A stretch of DNA of 64,000 nt from Batillaria attramentaria. Lineage: Eukaryota; Mollusca; Gastropoda; Batillariidae. The translations under genes were made by a program, and so were the position numbers. Location: NCBI GenBank assembly GCA_018292915.2, contig JACVVK020000396.1:22501-86500 (forward strand), given 5' to 3'. Position 1 is the first letter of the stretch. Each line of letters begins with the position of its first letter. This document shows positions 10,584-21,412 of this stretch, in pieces. The notes beneath the pieces are model-generated. The model searched no databases, was not told the DNA's origin, and saw only the letters and a program-made list of their open reading frames with translations.

Positions 10584-10666
10584 AGCAACAAGGTCGAGTG
10601 TCGTATATGACAATGTCACCGGCTGCTGTATTTTGGCTTCAGTCAGCTTAACGCAAGCCTGTCTGC

Positions 10667-10714
<48 letters not shown>

Positions 10715-10920
10715 ATAGTGTGATAAACAGCTCAGAACGACCCATGAGCCTAAAACTTCGTACAGAAAGGGGATTTAAACTATTTTCATCAGTATAAAGT
10801 TAAGTCTACAACCACAATGATGATAAGCAATAATTACTGATAATTTACAGGTAACAACACACAAACCTGAATAGAAGAATTTATTAACTGCTTGCATGCC
10901 AAAAGGTGTTATGTTTGCAA

Positions 10921-10926
10921 TACATG

Positions 10927-10997
<71 letters not shown>

Positions 10998-11085
10998 TTA
11001 TCACTTACTGAGGAATGACACGGCCCATGCAAGTGTACACCACAAGACAGATGTAAAGTCCATTACTCTGTTCACCGGACACCTG

Positions 11086-11128
<43 letters not shown>
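10921..11128. repeat. (GT)n(GA)n and (CA)n microsatellites
   Basis: (GT)n runs into (GA)n at 10929-10997, and (CA)n lies at 11090-11127. No coding sequence. Confidence 0.95.
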
Positions 11129-11129
<1 letters not shown>

Positions 11130-11232
11130 CGTAAGGACACTAACTGAGGGGTCATGTGAGTTGTGCTCACCTCGCCTTTCCGGCTTGAAGTTGAAGCAAC
11201 CTGTTCTGTTGTTTGTCTATTGATAGTTAAAT

Positions 11233-11389
11233 CAGGGCTCCCTAAAAGCTACAGACCTAAAGGGTCCACTGACCCCCAGTTAAAAAATTTAGGGGGTCTT
11301 TGTACCTCCACTTTCAATTTTTAAAGGGTCAGAATCATTTCTCAAGTTTTTAGTGCATGGAATTATAAATTCAGTAAATACTGCTGAAC

Positions 11390-11435
<46 letters not shown>

Positions 11436-11878
11436 AAAACTGAATTTTATCAACTTCAAATCAACTTCATATAATTAAATGAAGTGGGTACAATTTAGTT
11501 TTGAAAGTTGGAAGCTCTGACTTTTTGCTGCTCTGTGCCGGCTCTGATGCGACGTCTGAATCGTAGCTATGCGACGCCGAAGTTCACTACGCGTGAGTGG
11601 CTGTAGTAGCCGCCGATCTGCAGCAGTAGACAGTTAATGCCTGCGCGTTAAACAGAACCAAAAACAGAACCGAACTGAACGCGGCCATGGCAAGGGAGAA
11701 CTCTCACTCGATCACAACAAGCCCATAGGCGTACGCACGGTAGTGCAGAGGTAGTGCGTCAAGCTAAGCACAGATCGCGTTCATAATGCTTCAACGTACC
11801 CCCTCAAATTTTTTTTAGGACGTAAATTTTTACTTCAGTGCGTAAATTACGCACAGACGCACAGTTTAGGGAGCCCTG
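11233..11878. mobile_element. hAT-like non-autonomous element
   Basis: The termini are inverted repeats: CAGGGCTCCCTAAA on the left and TTTAGGGAGCCCTG on the right. A CAGGG-type end is typical of hAT-superfamily elements. The interior (about 646 bp with an internal GT tract at 11393-11434) has no transposase frame. The 8-bp flanks do not match cleanly, so the target duplication has decayed or the class is wrong. Confidence 0.6.
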
Positions 11879-12249
11879 CAGTTTCTGTCTTGTGGCTTTG
11901 CTTGTCTGATTGCACATGAAGCTCCCTGAGAATGTGGCCTACATTTTGGTACCAATATCTCCAATATCTGTGCATGGACTGGCGAAATATCTACGCTTTC
12001 GTGTTTGGACTCAGTACTCTGTTATGGCTACAGTTTTCAACACTGTGGATAATCATCCATGACTGCATTGAGCGCTCTGCCTGGTGTGCCTGGGTACCCG
12101 TGATCCAGTACTCCTTTCAGTGTCTCAGTGCACAATACCGCCTCTAATCTGCACGTGCATGGACTGTCCCCCATACTGCCGCTGTGCTTGAGACCACTGC
12201 GTCACGCTGGCTGTGTATTCGCTACACAAGAGAAGCACTGGTTAATGTC

Positions 12250-13030
12250 AACACAACACAGTGACTTCTGTCTCTGATGATCTACCAACGATCTTCCCAT
12301 CAATTGAACATCCTGATCGTTTCTCTCAGTTATTCACAGAGAAGGTCCAGACCATACGGGGTAGGCTTGATGGACTTGCTTCCTCGTGTGCCTCAGACCC
12401 TGCCACTGTCTTTCATGGTGACCCCCTTAATGCCTTTAGGCCTGTCACTGAAGGTGCACGAACCGCACAAAAGACATATGGCCTGGATCCGCTCTACCAG
12501 TCTTCTCTGTGAGTGTCTGGATGAGCTGTTGCCGGCAGTGACAAATATCATCAATGAATCTCTGTCCTCTGGCACATTCCCTTCTGTGTTCAAAACGGCC
12601 TCCGCAGCTTTCGACACCATAGACCATCGGATTCTCCTTCATAGGTTTCAGTTTTGTTTTGTTTTTGGTTTTTTTTGTTGTTGTTGTTGTTTTTTTTTTT
12701 TTTTTTTTTGGGGGGGGGGGGGGGTATACATGAGACTGCTCTGGAATGATTTAACTCCTATTTAGCGGACCGAAGCCAGACTGCCTCTGTCAGTGATCGG
12801 CTGTCAGATCCATTTGTTCTACAGTTCGGCGTCCCACACGGCTTCGTCCTCGGGTCTGTGGTGTTCACACTCTATGTCCAGCCGCTCTCCAAGGTTATTG
12901 AACGCTTCTCCGTCTCGCACCACGCTTTTACGGACGACACGCAGCTTCATGACTCGTGCACGCCTGATTAGATTCATGGTGTCATTAAGAGTCTTCAGGA
13001 GTGCATCTCTGAAATTAAACTATTGGTGAC
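12250..13030 (+). pseudogene. Degraded LINE (L2/CR1-like) reverse-transcriptase fragment
   Basis: Several frames in order give RFSQLFTEKVQTIRGRLDG, then ECLDELLPAVTNIINESLSS with GTFPSVFKTA. After an internal deletion follow AAFDTIDHRILLHR (the RT motif with the first catalytic Asp) and GVPHG...LGSVVFTLYVQPL. The catalytic box survives as FTDDTQLH in a third frame. Frameshifts, stops and a homopolymer insertion at 12675-12724 make it dead. Confidence 0.8.
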
Positions 13031-13137
13031 CTCCAACTTCATTGGTGTATTACTCTGAAGTTATCTCTGTGATCACATATACAGTGCACCGTGATAATCT
13101 TTGTGTATCCTGATTATATGTGTCAGAGTTCGTCTTA

Positions 13138-13459
13138 ATAATAATAATAATAATAATAATAATTTATCTATATAGCGCTTAATCTACAAGTAAGGTAGTT
13201 CGAAGCGCTTAGAGTACAGGTAAAGAGACAGATAGACGTGAAGGTTCAGGGCCAGGGCAACTGCATGTATGGTACTTAATAAGGAGATGGAGAAAGACGG
13301 AGGCAGGTTAGACGGTGCTTTGAGATTAAAACAGGTAGGTTTTTAGATTTGTTTTGAAGGTTTCGAGGGAGGTTGACTGGCGGAGCGAAAGAGGCAGAGA
13401 ATTCCAGGCTTTTGGACCAGCGTAGGAGAAGGCTCGAGAGCCAACAGAAGAAAGTTTAG
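13138..13459 (-). mobile_element. LINE-B 3' end: last codons, 3' UTR and (ATT)n tail
   Basis: On the minus strand the frame encodes SRAFSYAGPKAWNSLP and ETFKTNLKTYLF and stops at 13328-13326. A 3' UTR with GCGCTTCGAACTACCTTACT and TAAGCGCTATATAGATAAAT leads to (ATT)n. This is the 3' continuation of the frame broken at 20669. Confidence 0.85.
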
Positions 13460-13841
13460 TACAGTATACGCCGGTTATAAGAAACTCGAGGGGGGTGAAT
13501 TTTTTGGTTTCTTATATCCGAGTTTTCTTATACCTGAAAGTCGGATATAAGAAAGTATTTTGAAAAATATTTCTTATAACCGAGTTCAGTGAAAAAAAGG
13601 TTAAAACATTTCTTTTTTCTCAGTTCGTGTATGTTTTGCATTAAATTAAGAAATATCTGGTTTCTCTTAAAGACCTGCACAGAATATATATGTGTAGAGT
13701 TAAAATACACCAGTGCGCTTGTGTCCTTCAATGTCAGATTTTTTTGTTTGAACATGAAAATACTGTTTTTGATTCCCAACTGTAGCGCTGGCGGTCATGT
13801 GGTAAGAAAAAAACAAAACAAAAAAAAACACAACCAAACCA

Positions 13842-13902
13842 ACCAACCAACTAACCAACCAACCAACCAACCAACCAACCAAACAAACAAACAAACAAAC
13901 AA
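13842..13902. repeat. (AACC)n/(AAAC)n microsatellite
   Basis: Tandem AACC then AAAC units inside the left arm of the pogo-like element. Confidence 0.9.
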
Positions 13903-14396
13903 GGGGAGAGAGACAGAGAGAGAATTCCCTTGTATGTATAGGATATATTAAAAGTGCATTATGTATCAACTTTTGATCTATAAAACACTCGTCCCATTAG
14001 AGTATGATATGCAATGCTTTCCGTGTCTAATTTGGCTGAAAAAAGCTGCAAATTAGCTTTTTTTTCTGTTGGGAGGGGGAAGGGGGATGGAGGAAAGATG
14101 GACCACGTATATTGTCAAAGAAAGGAATTGATCAACAGTTAGTCTAATACTGATAGTTTTATTCTCCTTAACGCGAGCCCTGTAGACAGAGACAGACATA
14201 CAGAGAGAACGAACGAACGAACGAACGAACGAACTTTATTTTCCAACGGAAGTGATTTAACCAAAAATGATTATTTTTCAATCAGCCGTTGCTACAAAAA
14301 CAAAAGACTACAATGGCAAGATTAAAGGGAGATACAAAAAAAAAAAAAAATTACTCGAAAGAAAAAAAGAAAAAAAAAATCTTTCTCTCACTCTCC

Positions 14397-14449
<53 letters not shown>

Positions 14450-14503
14450 GACATGGTTGTTCAGATTATACACCAAAATGGACACTTGAAAGAAACTTTC
14501 TTA

Positions 14504-17500
14504 TTACCGAGAAGTAAACGTCTGGTTCAGTGTTTCAGTTTCAAGTAGATGGGAAAACAGTATTTTTCTGAAAGTGGAACGTGACGGAATAATTCTTAGA
14601 CTTGGTGGTAGTGAGTTCCAGACTGTGGGCCCAGAGAAAGCAAAACTCATTTTATATATGTCTATCCTAGGGAGTGGGAGTGGTATACAACCGTTTCTCA
14701 TTCCTCTAATGGCATGTGTCGGTTGTTTAATGAGTGATTTAAGGTATGACGGGGCATTCCCGTGAATGGTACTATGTACAAGTAGACATTTGTTCAGGAT
14801 ATGTTGACTGCGCAGAGATAGAATCCCGAGCTGTTTGAATCTTTGGTCCGTTGGAATGGTAGAAAGGAGGTGAACTTGTTTTATTGATCTTCTATGTAAG
14901 GAGTTGAGTTTAGATAAGTGAACTTGACTGCAGCTGTCCCATACATTAGAAACATAATCTATGTGGGGTTTCACATGGGCAAAAAAGAAGAGCTTGCGAT
15001 GGTCACAGTCCATATAGATTTTCAGTTTAGATAATAAGTAAAGGTTCTTAGCTACTGTCCTGCAAACGTGGTCAACGTGTGATTTCCATTTTAGCTGGTC
15101 ATCAACAGTCACACCTAGTAGCCTATGTTCCGAGACCTGTTTAATTTCAGCATGATCAATGGTAAGTTTGAGAGGTGGAGGAGAGAGTTGGTGTTTCTGG
15201 CGGGTTGTAATCAACATGCTTTTTGTTTTGTTAGGATTGATATGCATATGATTAGATGAACACCAGGAGGAAACGTCATTTAGACCCTGCTGGAGAGATT
15301 CAGTGATCTGGGATACTTGTTTACTTGACACATGCAGAGTACTGTCATCGGCAAACATGTCACATAGCACTGACTTATCAGAAATATGCATTGGCAAGTC
15401 ATTTATGAAGACGGAGAACAACAGAGGTCCTAGCACCGATCCTTGGGGGACCCCATGACGAATATGCCCTTGGGACGAAAAATTCCCATTTAGGAGTACA
15501 CTTTGTTTACGGTTTTCTAAGTAGGATTTTATGAAAAGACATGCTGATGAATTTAGTCCATACAAATGCAACTTCTTCAACAGGATTGAGTGATTGACAA
15601 CATCAAAGGCTTTCCTAAGATCCAGGAAAATAGCTCCTGACAACTCTGAATTATTTATAGAGTAAAGCCATTTGTCTGTAATCCGCGTCACACATGTCTG
15701 ACACGAGTGTGATGTGCGAAATCCAGACTGAAGGGGATACAGCAGGTCGTGATTCTCAAGGTAGTTTGTCAAGTGCTTGCACACGTGTTTCTCAAGGGGT
15801 TTTGATATTGTAGAAAGGATGGAGATTGGTCTATAGTTGTTGAGATCATCCTTGACCTTTGTTTTTGGAAGTGGAATAACCTTGGCGATCTTTAAGTCAT
15901 CAGGAAAAACACTTTTCTGGATACATAGATTAAAAATATATGTTAAGGAGTCTACTGTGTATGGTAATGATAGTTTTAATATTTCCGCACTGATCCCATC
16001 ACAACCTGATGATGTTTTGTTTTTCAAACTGTTTATATGTTTTCCAACTTCATATACCGTCATTAACGGGACTGAGAATGGTTGTTTGCCGCCGGTTCTT
16101 TCTTGGCAAAACTGCTTCAGAATATCAGAACAGATAAAAGCTGAGGGATCATTACTGTTCTGGGTTGAGAGGGAATCAGCTACTGACAGAAAGTGGTCAT
16201 TGAATGTATCTGGAGTAAACTCAGTAGGCAAGTCAGCTGATTTTTGATTTGTACGGTTAGTGAGGATATTCATAGCGCGCCAAACAGAAGATACATTCTT
16301 GCCATCTTGAACTAGCTCTCTAACAAAAGCTCTTTTTGCTTTCCTAACCAAAGCTCTAACACGATTTCGCTGCTTTTTGAATTCATCATACAGTTTGTTT
16401 GATTTGAGCTCATCCCTGTACTGCATGGCCTGCATGATTTCCTTAGTAAGCCATTGAGGCTTGACTTGTTTTTTTACACGTTTCTTTTTTAAGGGGGCAT
16501 GTTTATTGAGAATATGGAGAAACAGTTTGTACCACAAAGCCATTGCTTCATTAGGATCTGAACAATTATGGACGTCATTAAACGGTGCAGCATGAAGATC
16601 ATTCAAGAAGGAGCTTTTACAGAATTTTTTGAATGATCGGTACATAATGAACGTGTGTTTGTGCTTCCTAGGTTTATTTATTTTAAGAGGAACCTCGCAT
16701 ATCACAGGGTAATGGTCACTAATACCAAATACAGGTACAGTAGGATTTTTCACGATGGTAGTATTGTTAGTATAGATATGATCAATTAAAGACGAAGAAG
16801 ATGGAGTAACCCTGGTAGGCGAGGTGATAGCTTGTTGTAAGCCAAATAATGAGATCGTGTATTCCCAGGATGGATTGGACTTGAAAAGGTTGATATTAAA
16901 GTCACCTAATATAACCACATTCGCTTTGGGATTTGAGTCGTGTACTTTATCCATCATTGACATAAATTCGTTGTACCAGTCAAAACTGGCAGCAGGATTG
17001 CGATATACATTCCCTACCAGAAGAGGAGTTGAGTTATCAGAAAAATTTATTTCTAACCAGATACTCTCTACTACTTTAGACTCTAGATCCACACGTCTAC
17101 GCGTATTACAACGGATGGTATCGTGAAGGTAAATGGCAAGGCCCGTGTGTTGGGGCATGGAGGCATCTCTTCTGATGATAGAATAATTTGAGATCCTGAG
17201 ACAGCTATCACTGATATCGGGAGATAATCGCGCTTCACTGAGCCCCAGAAGATGCAATACACTTTCTGTGTTAGGGCAGTGTTCACGTGGGGGTTGTTGA
17301 GAGTGATGATATGGCGTACTGGCGAAAGTAGGAACATTGTTTATGTCAGCCACAGTCCCGTTGAATGGAGTCGGTGGTGCACAATGCGGATCGCTGGGGG
17401 AAAGGTGTTGGTGTTGGTGTTGTTGAGGTTGATGTTGCTGGTGGTCTTGATGTTGATGTAGTTGTTGCTGCTGTTGACGGTTCTGATGTTGATGTAGTTG

Positions 17501-19657
17501 CTGCTGCTGTTGTCGGTCCTGATGTTGATGTACGTGCTGCAGCTGTTGGTGTTTTTGATGTTGATATTGGTGAGTTACAAAGTGAGGAGTTGGCACAGTT
17601 TCATCTCCGGACGGGTCACTTTGATGTGGGGATTGACGGCGTCTCAACTCCGACCAGTCAGGACGTACTTTCTTTTGTCGATGATGATCATAGCGATGAC
17701 TGTCATTTCTGTAATCGGCATTCAGAGGAGGGAAAGAAGAGTCATCGACAACTATACCTGTCGCACCGTGACTGCCGCGATCATACAGAAAATCCTTGAT
17801 CGATCTTAGTAGCACGGCCAGTCCTCTGTTGTTCAGGTGAACACCATCACGTTGAAAGTACTTTGTGTAGGCGGCACCAGATTGCAGATGAACAAAGGAA
17901 TTGTCACGTAGGAAGGTGAAGTTGTTACTCTTGCACATACCATCAAGTAATGTATTTGCATTGCTCGTACGAGCAAGAGAGATGCGTTTGCGCGGCAGGA
18001 TGGTGGTGAAACCAATATGAGCAGACGGAAAAACACGCCGTAGTTCAGACAGTAACTGCGACAGTGGTGTTGTAAGATCGTCTGAAGTGTCTGTGTCGAG
18101 ACTATCAAGGTCATTACCACCCACATGTACCACTACTTTCTCAATGTCACTTCGTGGTTTGCATCCGGTCAAAGACTGCTGCAGACTGTTGAGAGTAGCA
18201 CCTGGGAGTGTACGAATGTGTGTTTGACCGGTAGGGTCTAGTCTTCTGCGGTCAACAAGTTTCAGATTTGAGTCGCCAATTAGCATCATTGCTACACGCC
18301 CCCGTTCGGGAATGTGTAGTTTAGGTCTTGCGTCACCAGCGTGTTTGGTGTCGTCACTCTGTGTCGACGGCTCACTCTGTAGGAGTAGAGCAGGGCTGGG
18401 TGACTTGGCATCACTGTCAATATCAACATCCACATGGCATGGAGGATCGCGTGTGTTGCCGGTGTCAGACTGAGACTGAACACCACTAGTACTGATCGAG
18501 CTTTGCTGGCTGGAAGTTAGCAGGGATGGCACGTGGCTCTCAGTCTGGGTATAACTTGTCTCACTCTTTACTTGTCTAGCAGTCTGGTGAAGAGAGTTGA
18601 TGGTGCGTTTTTGCTCCCCGATCTGAGACTTGAGTTTTTGATTTTCGGATTCCAGTGAGTCAATGCGCTTCAAAAGAGCGGCAAGATGAGTTGTAAACTC
18701 GTCTCTGAGATCACGCACGTTTATACTGATCATGTTCTTCATCTGTTGTTGTAGGTCACGAACAGCGGACATGGACGAGTCAAATTTGTGGTCAACTGTC
18801 CTCTCAAAATCAGCAATGGTATGCTGTAACTGTTTGGTATTTATTAGACCATCGCTCGCACGGCTGCGACTGTTAGCAGACCCACACTTGTCATCGGACA
18901 CGTTTGGCTCATGTTCTGTGTTTACCTCTCCGTCAACGCTTGCGGGAATATCCGATGGAATAGGGGCAGGGGGACTAACCTGACCATGGTGCTTCTCGCT
19001 TTCTACCTCGCCTTCGGATGAAGGATCAGTTTCAGCTGTCACTGCTGCTGGCGGTGTTATCGCTGCTGGCGTGTCAGTTTTGTCTTCCTCACCGGGTGCA
19101 TCTGGTAAATTAACGATGGGCGATGGAGGCAGTACTACACACGTGTTGGCACGTTTAGTTGGAGTACAATGTGCGCCATTTACAGGCGGGGCAGGCTGTG
19201 AACTTATAGCAGTGGATTGCAGGCTGACGCTGGCTGAGGTAGCAGAAGGGAAGGTTAAGGCAGCTTGCTTTGGTTGAGAAGAGATGTCATGTTCTCCACT
19301 AACAGTACTTGTAGAAGGCACAGTGACGATATCTCCATTGTCACCCAGCGCATAGAAGGGATGTAGAGATGTATCACTATTATGCATGGGGTCACTGAGA
19401 ATGTTAGAGACAATGGCACACAGAATATCAAACTCATACTTTGTCCACCGTGCCATCACGTTGCCTTGTATGAGGCAAGAACCTGTACCACTCCTCGTCT
19501 GATTTTTCAGGTGGTAGTAAAGTGTGATGGTGATGTATTTTACATCACCACAATAGACTTGGCAAAAAGTTTTTGCCAGTTTGTCCGGGATACTTTTGAG
19601 CGACAGAGTCCTGGTTGTCAGAGTCTGTATCTTTCCATACGCTAGAGAATTTTCCAT
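14504..19657 (-). CDS. LINE-A polyprotein: coiled coil, SGNH hydrolase, endonuclease, reverse transcriptase
   Basis: 1717 codons without a stop. The N-terminal 270 residues are low in complexity, and a true start may be the Met at residue 68. A coiled coil spans about 275-365. An SGNH/GDSL hydrolase domain spans about 450-625, with block I LIGDSN (461-464, Ser 463), HVGGND (513-516) and the Asp-His pair in DGVHLN (604-607). A Q/H-rich linker covers 694-751. The AP-endonuclease runs about 795-990, with GLSEAR (E808), GDFN (918-921) and SDHY (980-983). RT covers about 1250-1520, with LDLRKAFD (1345-1352), GVPQGSVLGPLLF and FADD (1435-1438). All core catalytic residues are visible, although the first endonuclease strand is not. 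CR1-like ORF1 proteins are known to carry esterase domains. Here ORF1 and ORF2 functions are in a single frame. Confidence 0.9.
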   Translation of the reverse strand: MENSLAYGKIQTLTTRTLSLKSIPDKLAKTFCQVYCGDVKYITITLYYHLKNQTRSGTGSCLIQGNVMARWTKYEFDILCAIVSNILSDPMHNSDTSLHPFYALGDNGDIVTVPSTSTVSGEHDISSQPKQAALTFPSATSASVSLQSTAISSQPAPPVNGAHCTPTKRANTCVVLPPSPIVNLPDAPGEEDKTDTPAAITPPAAVTAETDPSSEGEVESEKHHGQVSPPAPIPSDIPASVDGEVNTEHEPNVSDDKCGSANSRSRASDGLINTKQLQHTIADFERTVDHKFDSSMSAVRDLQQQMKNMISINVRDLRDEFTTHLAALLKRIDSLESENQKLKSQIGEQKRTINSLHQTARQVKSETSYTQTESHVPSLLTSSQQSSISTSGVQSQSDTGNTRDPPCHVDVDIDSDAKSPSPALLLQSEPSTQSDDTKHAGDARPKLHIPERGRVAMMLIGDSNLKLVDRRRLDPTGQTHIRTLPGATLNSLQQSLTGCKPRSDIEKVVVHVGGNDLDSLDTDTSDDLTTPLSQLLSELRRVFPSAHIGFTTILPRKRISLARTSNANTLLDGMCKSNNFTFLRDNSFVHLQSGAAYTKYFQRDGVHLNNRGLAVLLRSIKDFLYDRGSHGATGIVVDDSSFPPLNADYRNDSHRYDHHRQKKVRPDWSELRRRQSPHQSDPSGDETVPTPHFVTHQYQHQKHQQLQHVHQHQDRQQQQQLHQHQNRQQQQQLHQHQDHQQHQPQQHQHQHLSPSDPHCAPPTPFNGTVADINNVPTFASTPYHHSQQPPREHCPNTESVLHLLGLSEARLSPDISDSCLRISNYSIIRRDASMPQHTGLAIYLHDTIRCNTRRRVDLESKVVESIWLEINFSDNSTPLLVGNVYRNPAASFDWYNEFMSMMDKVHDSNPKANVVILGDFNINLFKSNPSWEYTISLFGLQQAITSPTRVTPSSSSLIDHIYTNNTTIVKNPTVPVFGISDHYPVICEVPLKINKPRKHKHTFIMYRSFKKFCKSSFLNDLHAAPFNDVHNCSDPNEAMALWYKLFLHILNKHAPLKKKRVKKQVKPQWLTKEIMQAMQYRDELKSNKLYDEFKKQRNRVRALVRKAKRAFVRELVQDGKNVSSVWRAMNILTNRTNQKSADLPTEFTPDTFNDHFLSVADSLSTQNSNDPSAFICSDILKQFCQERTGGKQPFSVPLMTVYEVGKHINSLKNKTSSGCDGISAEILKLSLPYTVDSLTYIFNLCIQKSVFPDDLKIAKVIPLPKTKVKDDLNNYRPISILSTISKPLEKHVCKHLTNYLENHDLLYPLQSGFRTSHSCQTCVTRITDKWLYSINNSELSGAIFLDLRKAFDVVNHSILLKKLHLYGLNSSACLFIKSYLENRKQSVLLNGNFSSQGHIRHGVPQGSVLGPLLFSVFINDLPMHISDKSVLCDMFADDSTLHVSSKQVSQITESLQQGLNDVSSWCSSNHMHINPNKTKSMLITTRQKHQLSPPPLKLTIDHAEIKQVSEHRLLGVTVDDQLKWKSHVDHVCRTVAKNLYLLSKLKIYMDCDHRKLFFFAHVKPHIDYVSNVWDSCSQVHLSKLNSLHRRSIKQVHLLSTIPTDQRFKQLGILSLRSQHILNKCLLVHSTIHGNAPSYLKSLIKQPTHAIRGMRNGCIPLPLPRIDIYKMSFAFSGPTVWNSLPPSLRIIPSRSTFRKILFSHLLETETLNQTFTSR

Positions 19658-19990
19658 CAGTCAGCTGGATTTGATTAACATAGCGCTCATATAGAGCTCG
19701 CCAGCTCATTAGAGTGGTAGGCAGTTTACAAGTAAACGTTTTCTGCAGTTTATCATTTGTTTTTTTAAGTATTGGCCTCGCATTGTCAGACTCTTGTCCA
19801 GTGAGGACAGAATTTAGGGATGTACCAGTGGCCATGACTGATGCGCACGGCACACAGCCCGCACAGCGGGGCAGGAAACATACACTACACACACATGGTA
19901 CTGTGCTGCTGATGACGACGGGTGTGCTGATAAAACGCAGCTTGGCTACATTGCGGCGCTGCCTTCATGCAGAGGACGAATGAAAAGTCT
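19620..19990 (-). pseudogene. LINE-A upstream Cys-rich N-terminal segment, out of frame
   Basis: Just upstream of the long ORF a second minus frame encodes VPCVCSVCFLPRCAGCVPCA, a dense C-x2-C zinc-binding-like cluster. It continues through WRALYERYVNQIQLTDGKFS and the frame then changes near 19630. CR1 ORF1 proteins can start with PHD-like fingers, so this looks like the real N-terminus separated by one frameshift. The upstream limit is uncertain. Confidence 0.5.
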
Positions 19991-20392
19991 ATAAACTCAC
20001 TGGTTATGGGTCCAACAATCACAAAAGCCAATCCATCGTGTTCAGGAAACTTTCATGATTACGTACACAACACAGACAGTTAAAGTAATAAGCCACAGAT
20101 TGATAAAAGGTTGTAAAAAGACACTGCGAGAGAACCGTGCGAACTGATGCGCAGGGCGCTTCCCGCGAGAGAGAGAGAGAGAGAGAGAGACTGAGCTCCC
20201 AATCAGGCAAAAAAACAAAATAATAATAAAAACAACATATAACAATAGAACAACAAAAATGCATCTCGTATTTTTTCTTCTTGCCAACATTCAATTTTGC
20301 ACGGAACACAATGGTAAAGAACCAATTCAAGAAAAGAAAATCATGCGCCATCATGTGCCTGTCCTAAGTGACGTCAGACCTGACCTGTTTTC

Positions 20393-20474
20393 TTAGAATG
20401 AGTGAAATTTTCTTGGAAATGTACTTTCGGTTTCTTACAATGAGTGAAATTTTCTTGGAAATGTACTTTCGGTT
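20393..20474 (+). repeat. 41-bp tandem duplication in pogo arm
   Basis: The block AATGAGTGAAATTTTCTTGG with AAATGTACTTTCGGTTTCTTA occurs twice head to tail with a single difference. Confidence 0.85.
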
Positions 20475-20668
20475 TCTTATATCCCAGTTTTTGTATCAAG
20501 CGGGACAAGAAATTTGCTTTCCTAAAACCGAGTTTTCTTATAAGCGAGTTTCTTGTATCCGAGTTTTTGTAATACATAATAAAGAAGAGTTTGGCCGGGG
20601 GAAAAAAAATCGTTGGCAATAACCGAGTTTTCTTATATCCGAGTTGCTTATATCCGGCGTCCACTGTA

Positions 20669-21412
20669 CGTGGGATTCTGAATATCAGGGTATCGGATGA
20701 AGACCGGAGGGAACGTGACGGAGTGTAGAGTTCCAACAAATCAGACAGATAGGATGGGGTGGAGTTATGGGTGCACTTGTAGGAGATGGTGCAGATCTTG
20801 TATTTAATTCTTTGAGAGAGTGGAAGCGAGTGCAGGGTGTGCACGAGAGATGTGGTCGGACTTTTTCAAGCGAAGGCCAAGGCGAGCAGCAATGTTCTGG
20901 ATGCGCTGAAGCGGGAGAATGGATGAAGCAGAGAGACCAGCCAGCAGAGAGTTACAGTAGTCAAGACGAGACAGAATGAGTGAAGTGACCAGTTTGGCTG
21001 TTGCATCAGTGGAGAGGTACTTGCGGACAGAAGAAATTCGGCGGAGTTGGAAATGGCAGGACTGTGAGATCTGGGCAATGTGCTTTTTCATGGTCAGGGT
21101 GCTGTCAAGTGTTACCCCAAGATTTTTGGCAGAGTCAGAGAAGGGAATGGAGAGGGTGTCCTCTAGTTGAAGGGAGTTGACAGAAAGAGATGCTAGTTTC
21201 TGTGAAGTGCCAATAAGCATTACTTCTGTTTTATCACCATTAAGCTGCAGCTTGTTCTCAGTCATCCAGTTTTTTTTATGTCAGCGTAACATTCTGATGT
21301 GATGAGGACAAGGTGATGTATGTTTTCTGGTTTACTACTGGTGTGGAGTTGAGTGTCGTCTGCGAACATGTGGTGTTGTATGTTATGACGGTTGATAATG
21401 TGGATAAGGCCT
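20669..21412 (-). pseudogene. LINE-B RT C-terminal half and catalytic box
   Basis: Reading down from 21412 the frame gives HNIQHHMFADDTQLHTSS, the RT catalytic FADD motif. It continues through a one-base shift in an A-run at 21270, then NKLQLNGDKTEVMLIG, SAKNLGVTLDSTLTMKKHI and LDYCNSLLAGL. The tail SYLSDLLELYTPSRSLRSSS then IFRIPR is cut by the pogo-like insert at 20668. All are standard landmarks of CR1/L2-type RTs. Confidence 0.85.

Larger units (their letters stand above)
14205..19990 (-). mobile_element. LINE-A: nearly intact CR1-like retrotransposon
   Basis: The element runs from about 19990 (5') to 14205 (3'). It has one very long ORF (19657-14504) and a 3' UTR with a (GT)n tract. Its 3' end is AAAATAAAGTTCGTTCG plus (TTCG)n. 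The same tail block, AGCAACGGC through ATAAAGTTTCAT, closes the LINE copy ending at 32050 and a tail at 55295-55380, defining a family. It lies inside the pogo-like element, so it is the youngest insertion of this stack. No clear target duplication was found. Confidence 0.8.
13462..20666. mobile_element. pogo/Tigger-like (Tc1/mariner superfamily) non-autonomous element
   Basis: TIRs begin CAGTATACGCCGGTTATAAG on the left and, read inward from the right, CAGTGGACGCCGGATATAAG. TA dinucleotides flank both ends (13460-13461 and 20667-20668), as expected for Tc1/mariner insertion. Subterminal copies of CTTATATCCGAGTTTTCTTA fill both arms. The arms are about 0.74 kb (left) and 0.66 kb (right), with no transposase frame. 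The centre is occupied by LINE-A. It sits within the LINE-B coding region. Confidence 0.85.

Noticed and set aside
10230..10745. Signal-peptide-like start (MGRSELFITLLT) upstream of the minus-strand Ig exons
   Set aside because: It runs directly into a CA repeat and has no donor in the needed phase.
11932..12147. 71-codon frame with hydrophobic content
   Set aside because: No homology recognised; adjacent to repeats and without gene context.
14504..19657. 1717-codon frame as a host gene
   Set aside because: Endonuclease and RT motifs, a microsatellite 3' tail and related fragments elsewhere identify it as a LINE.
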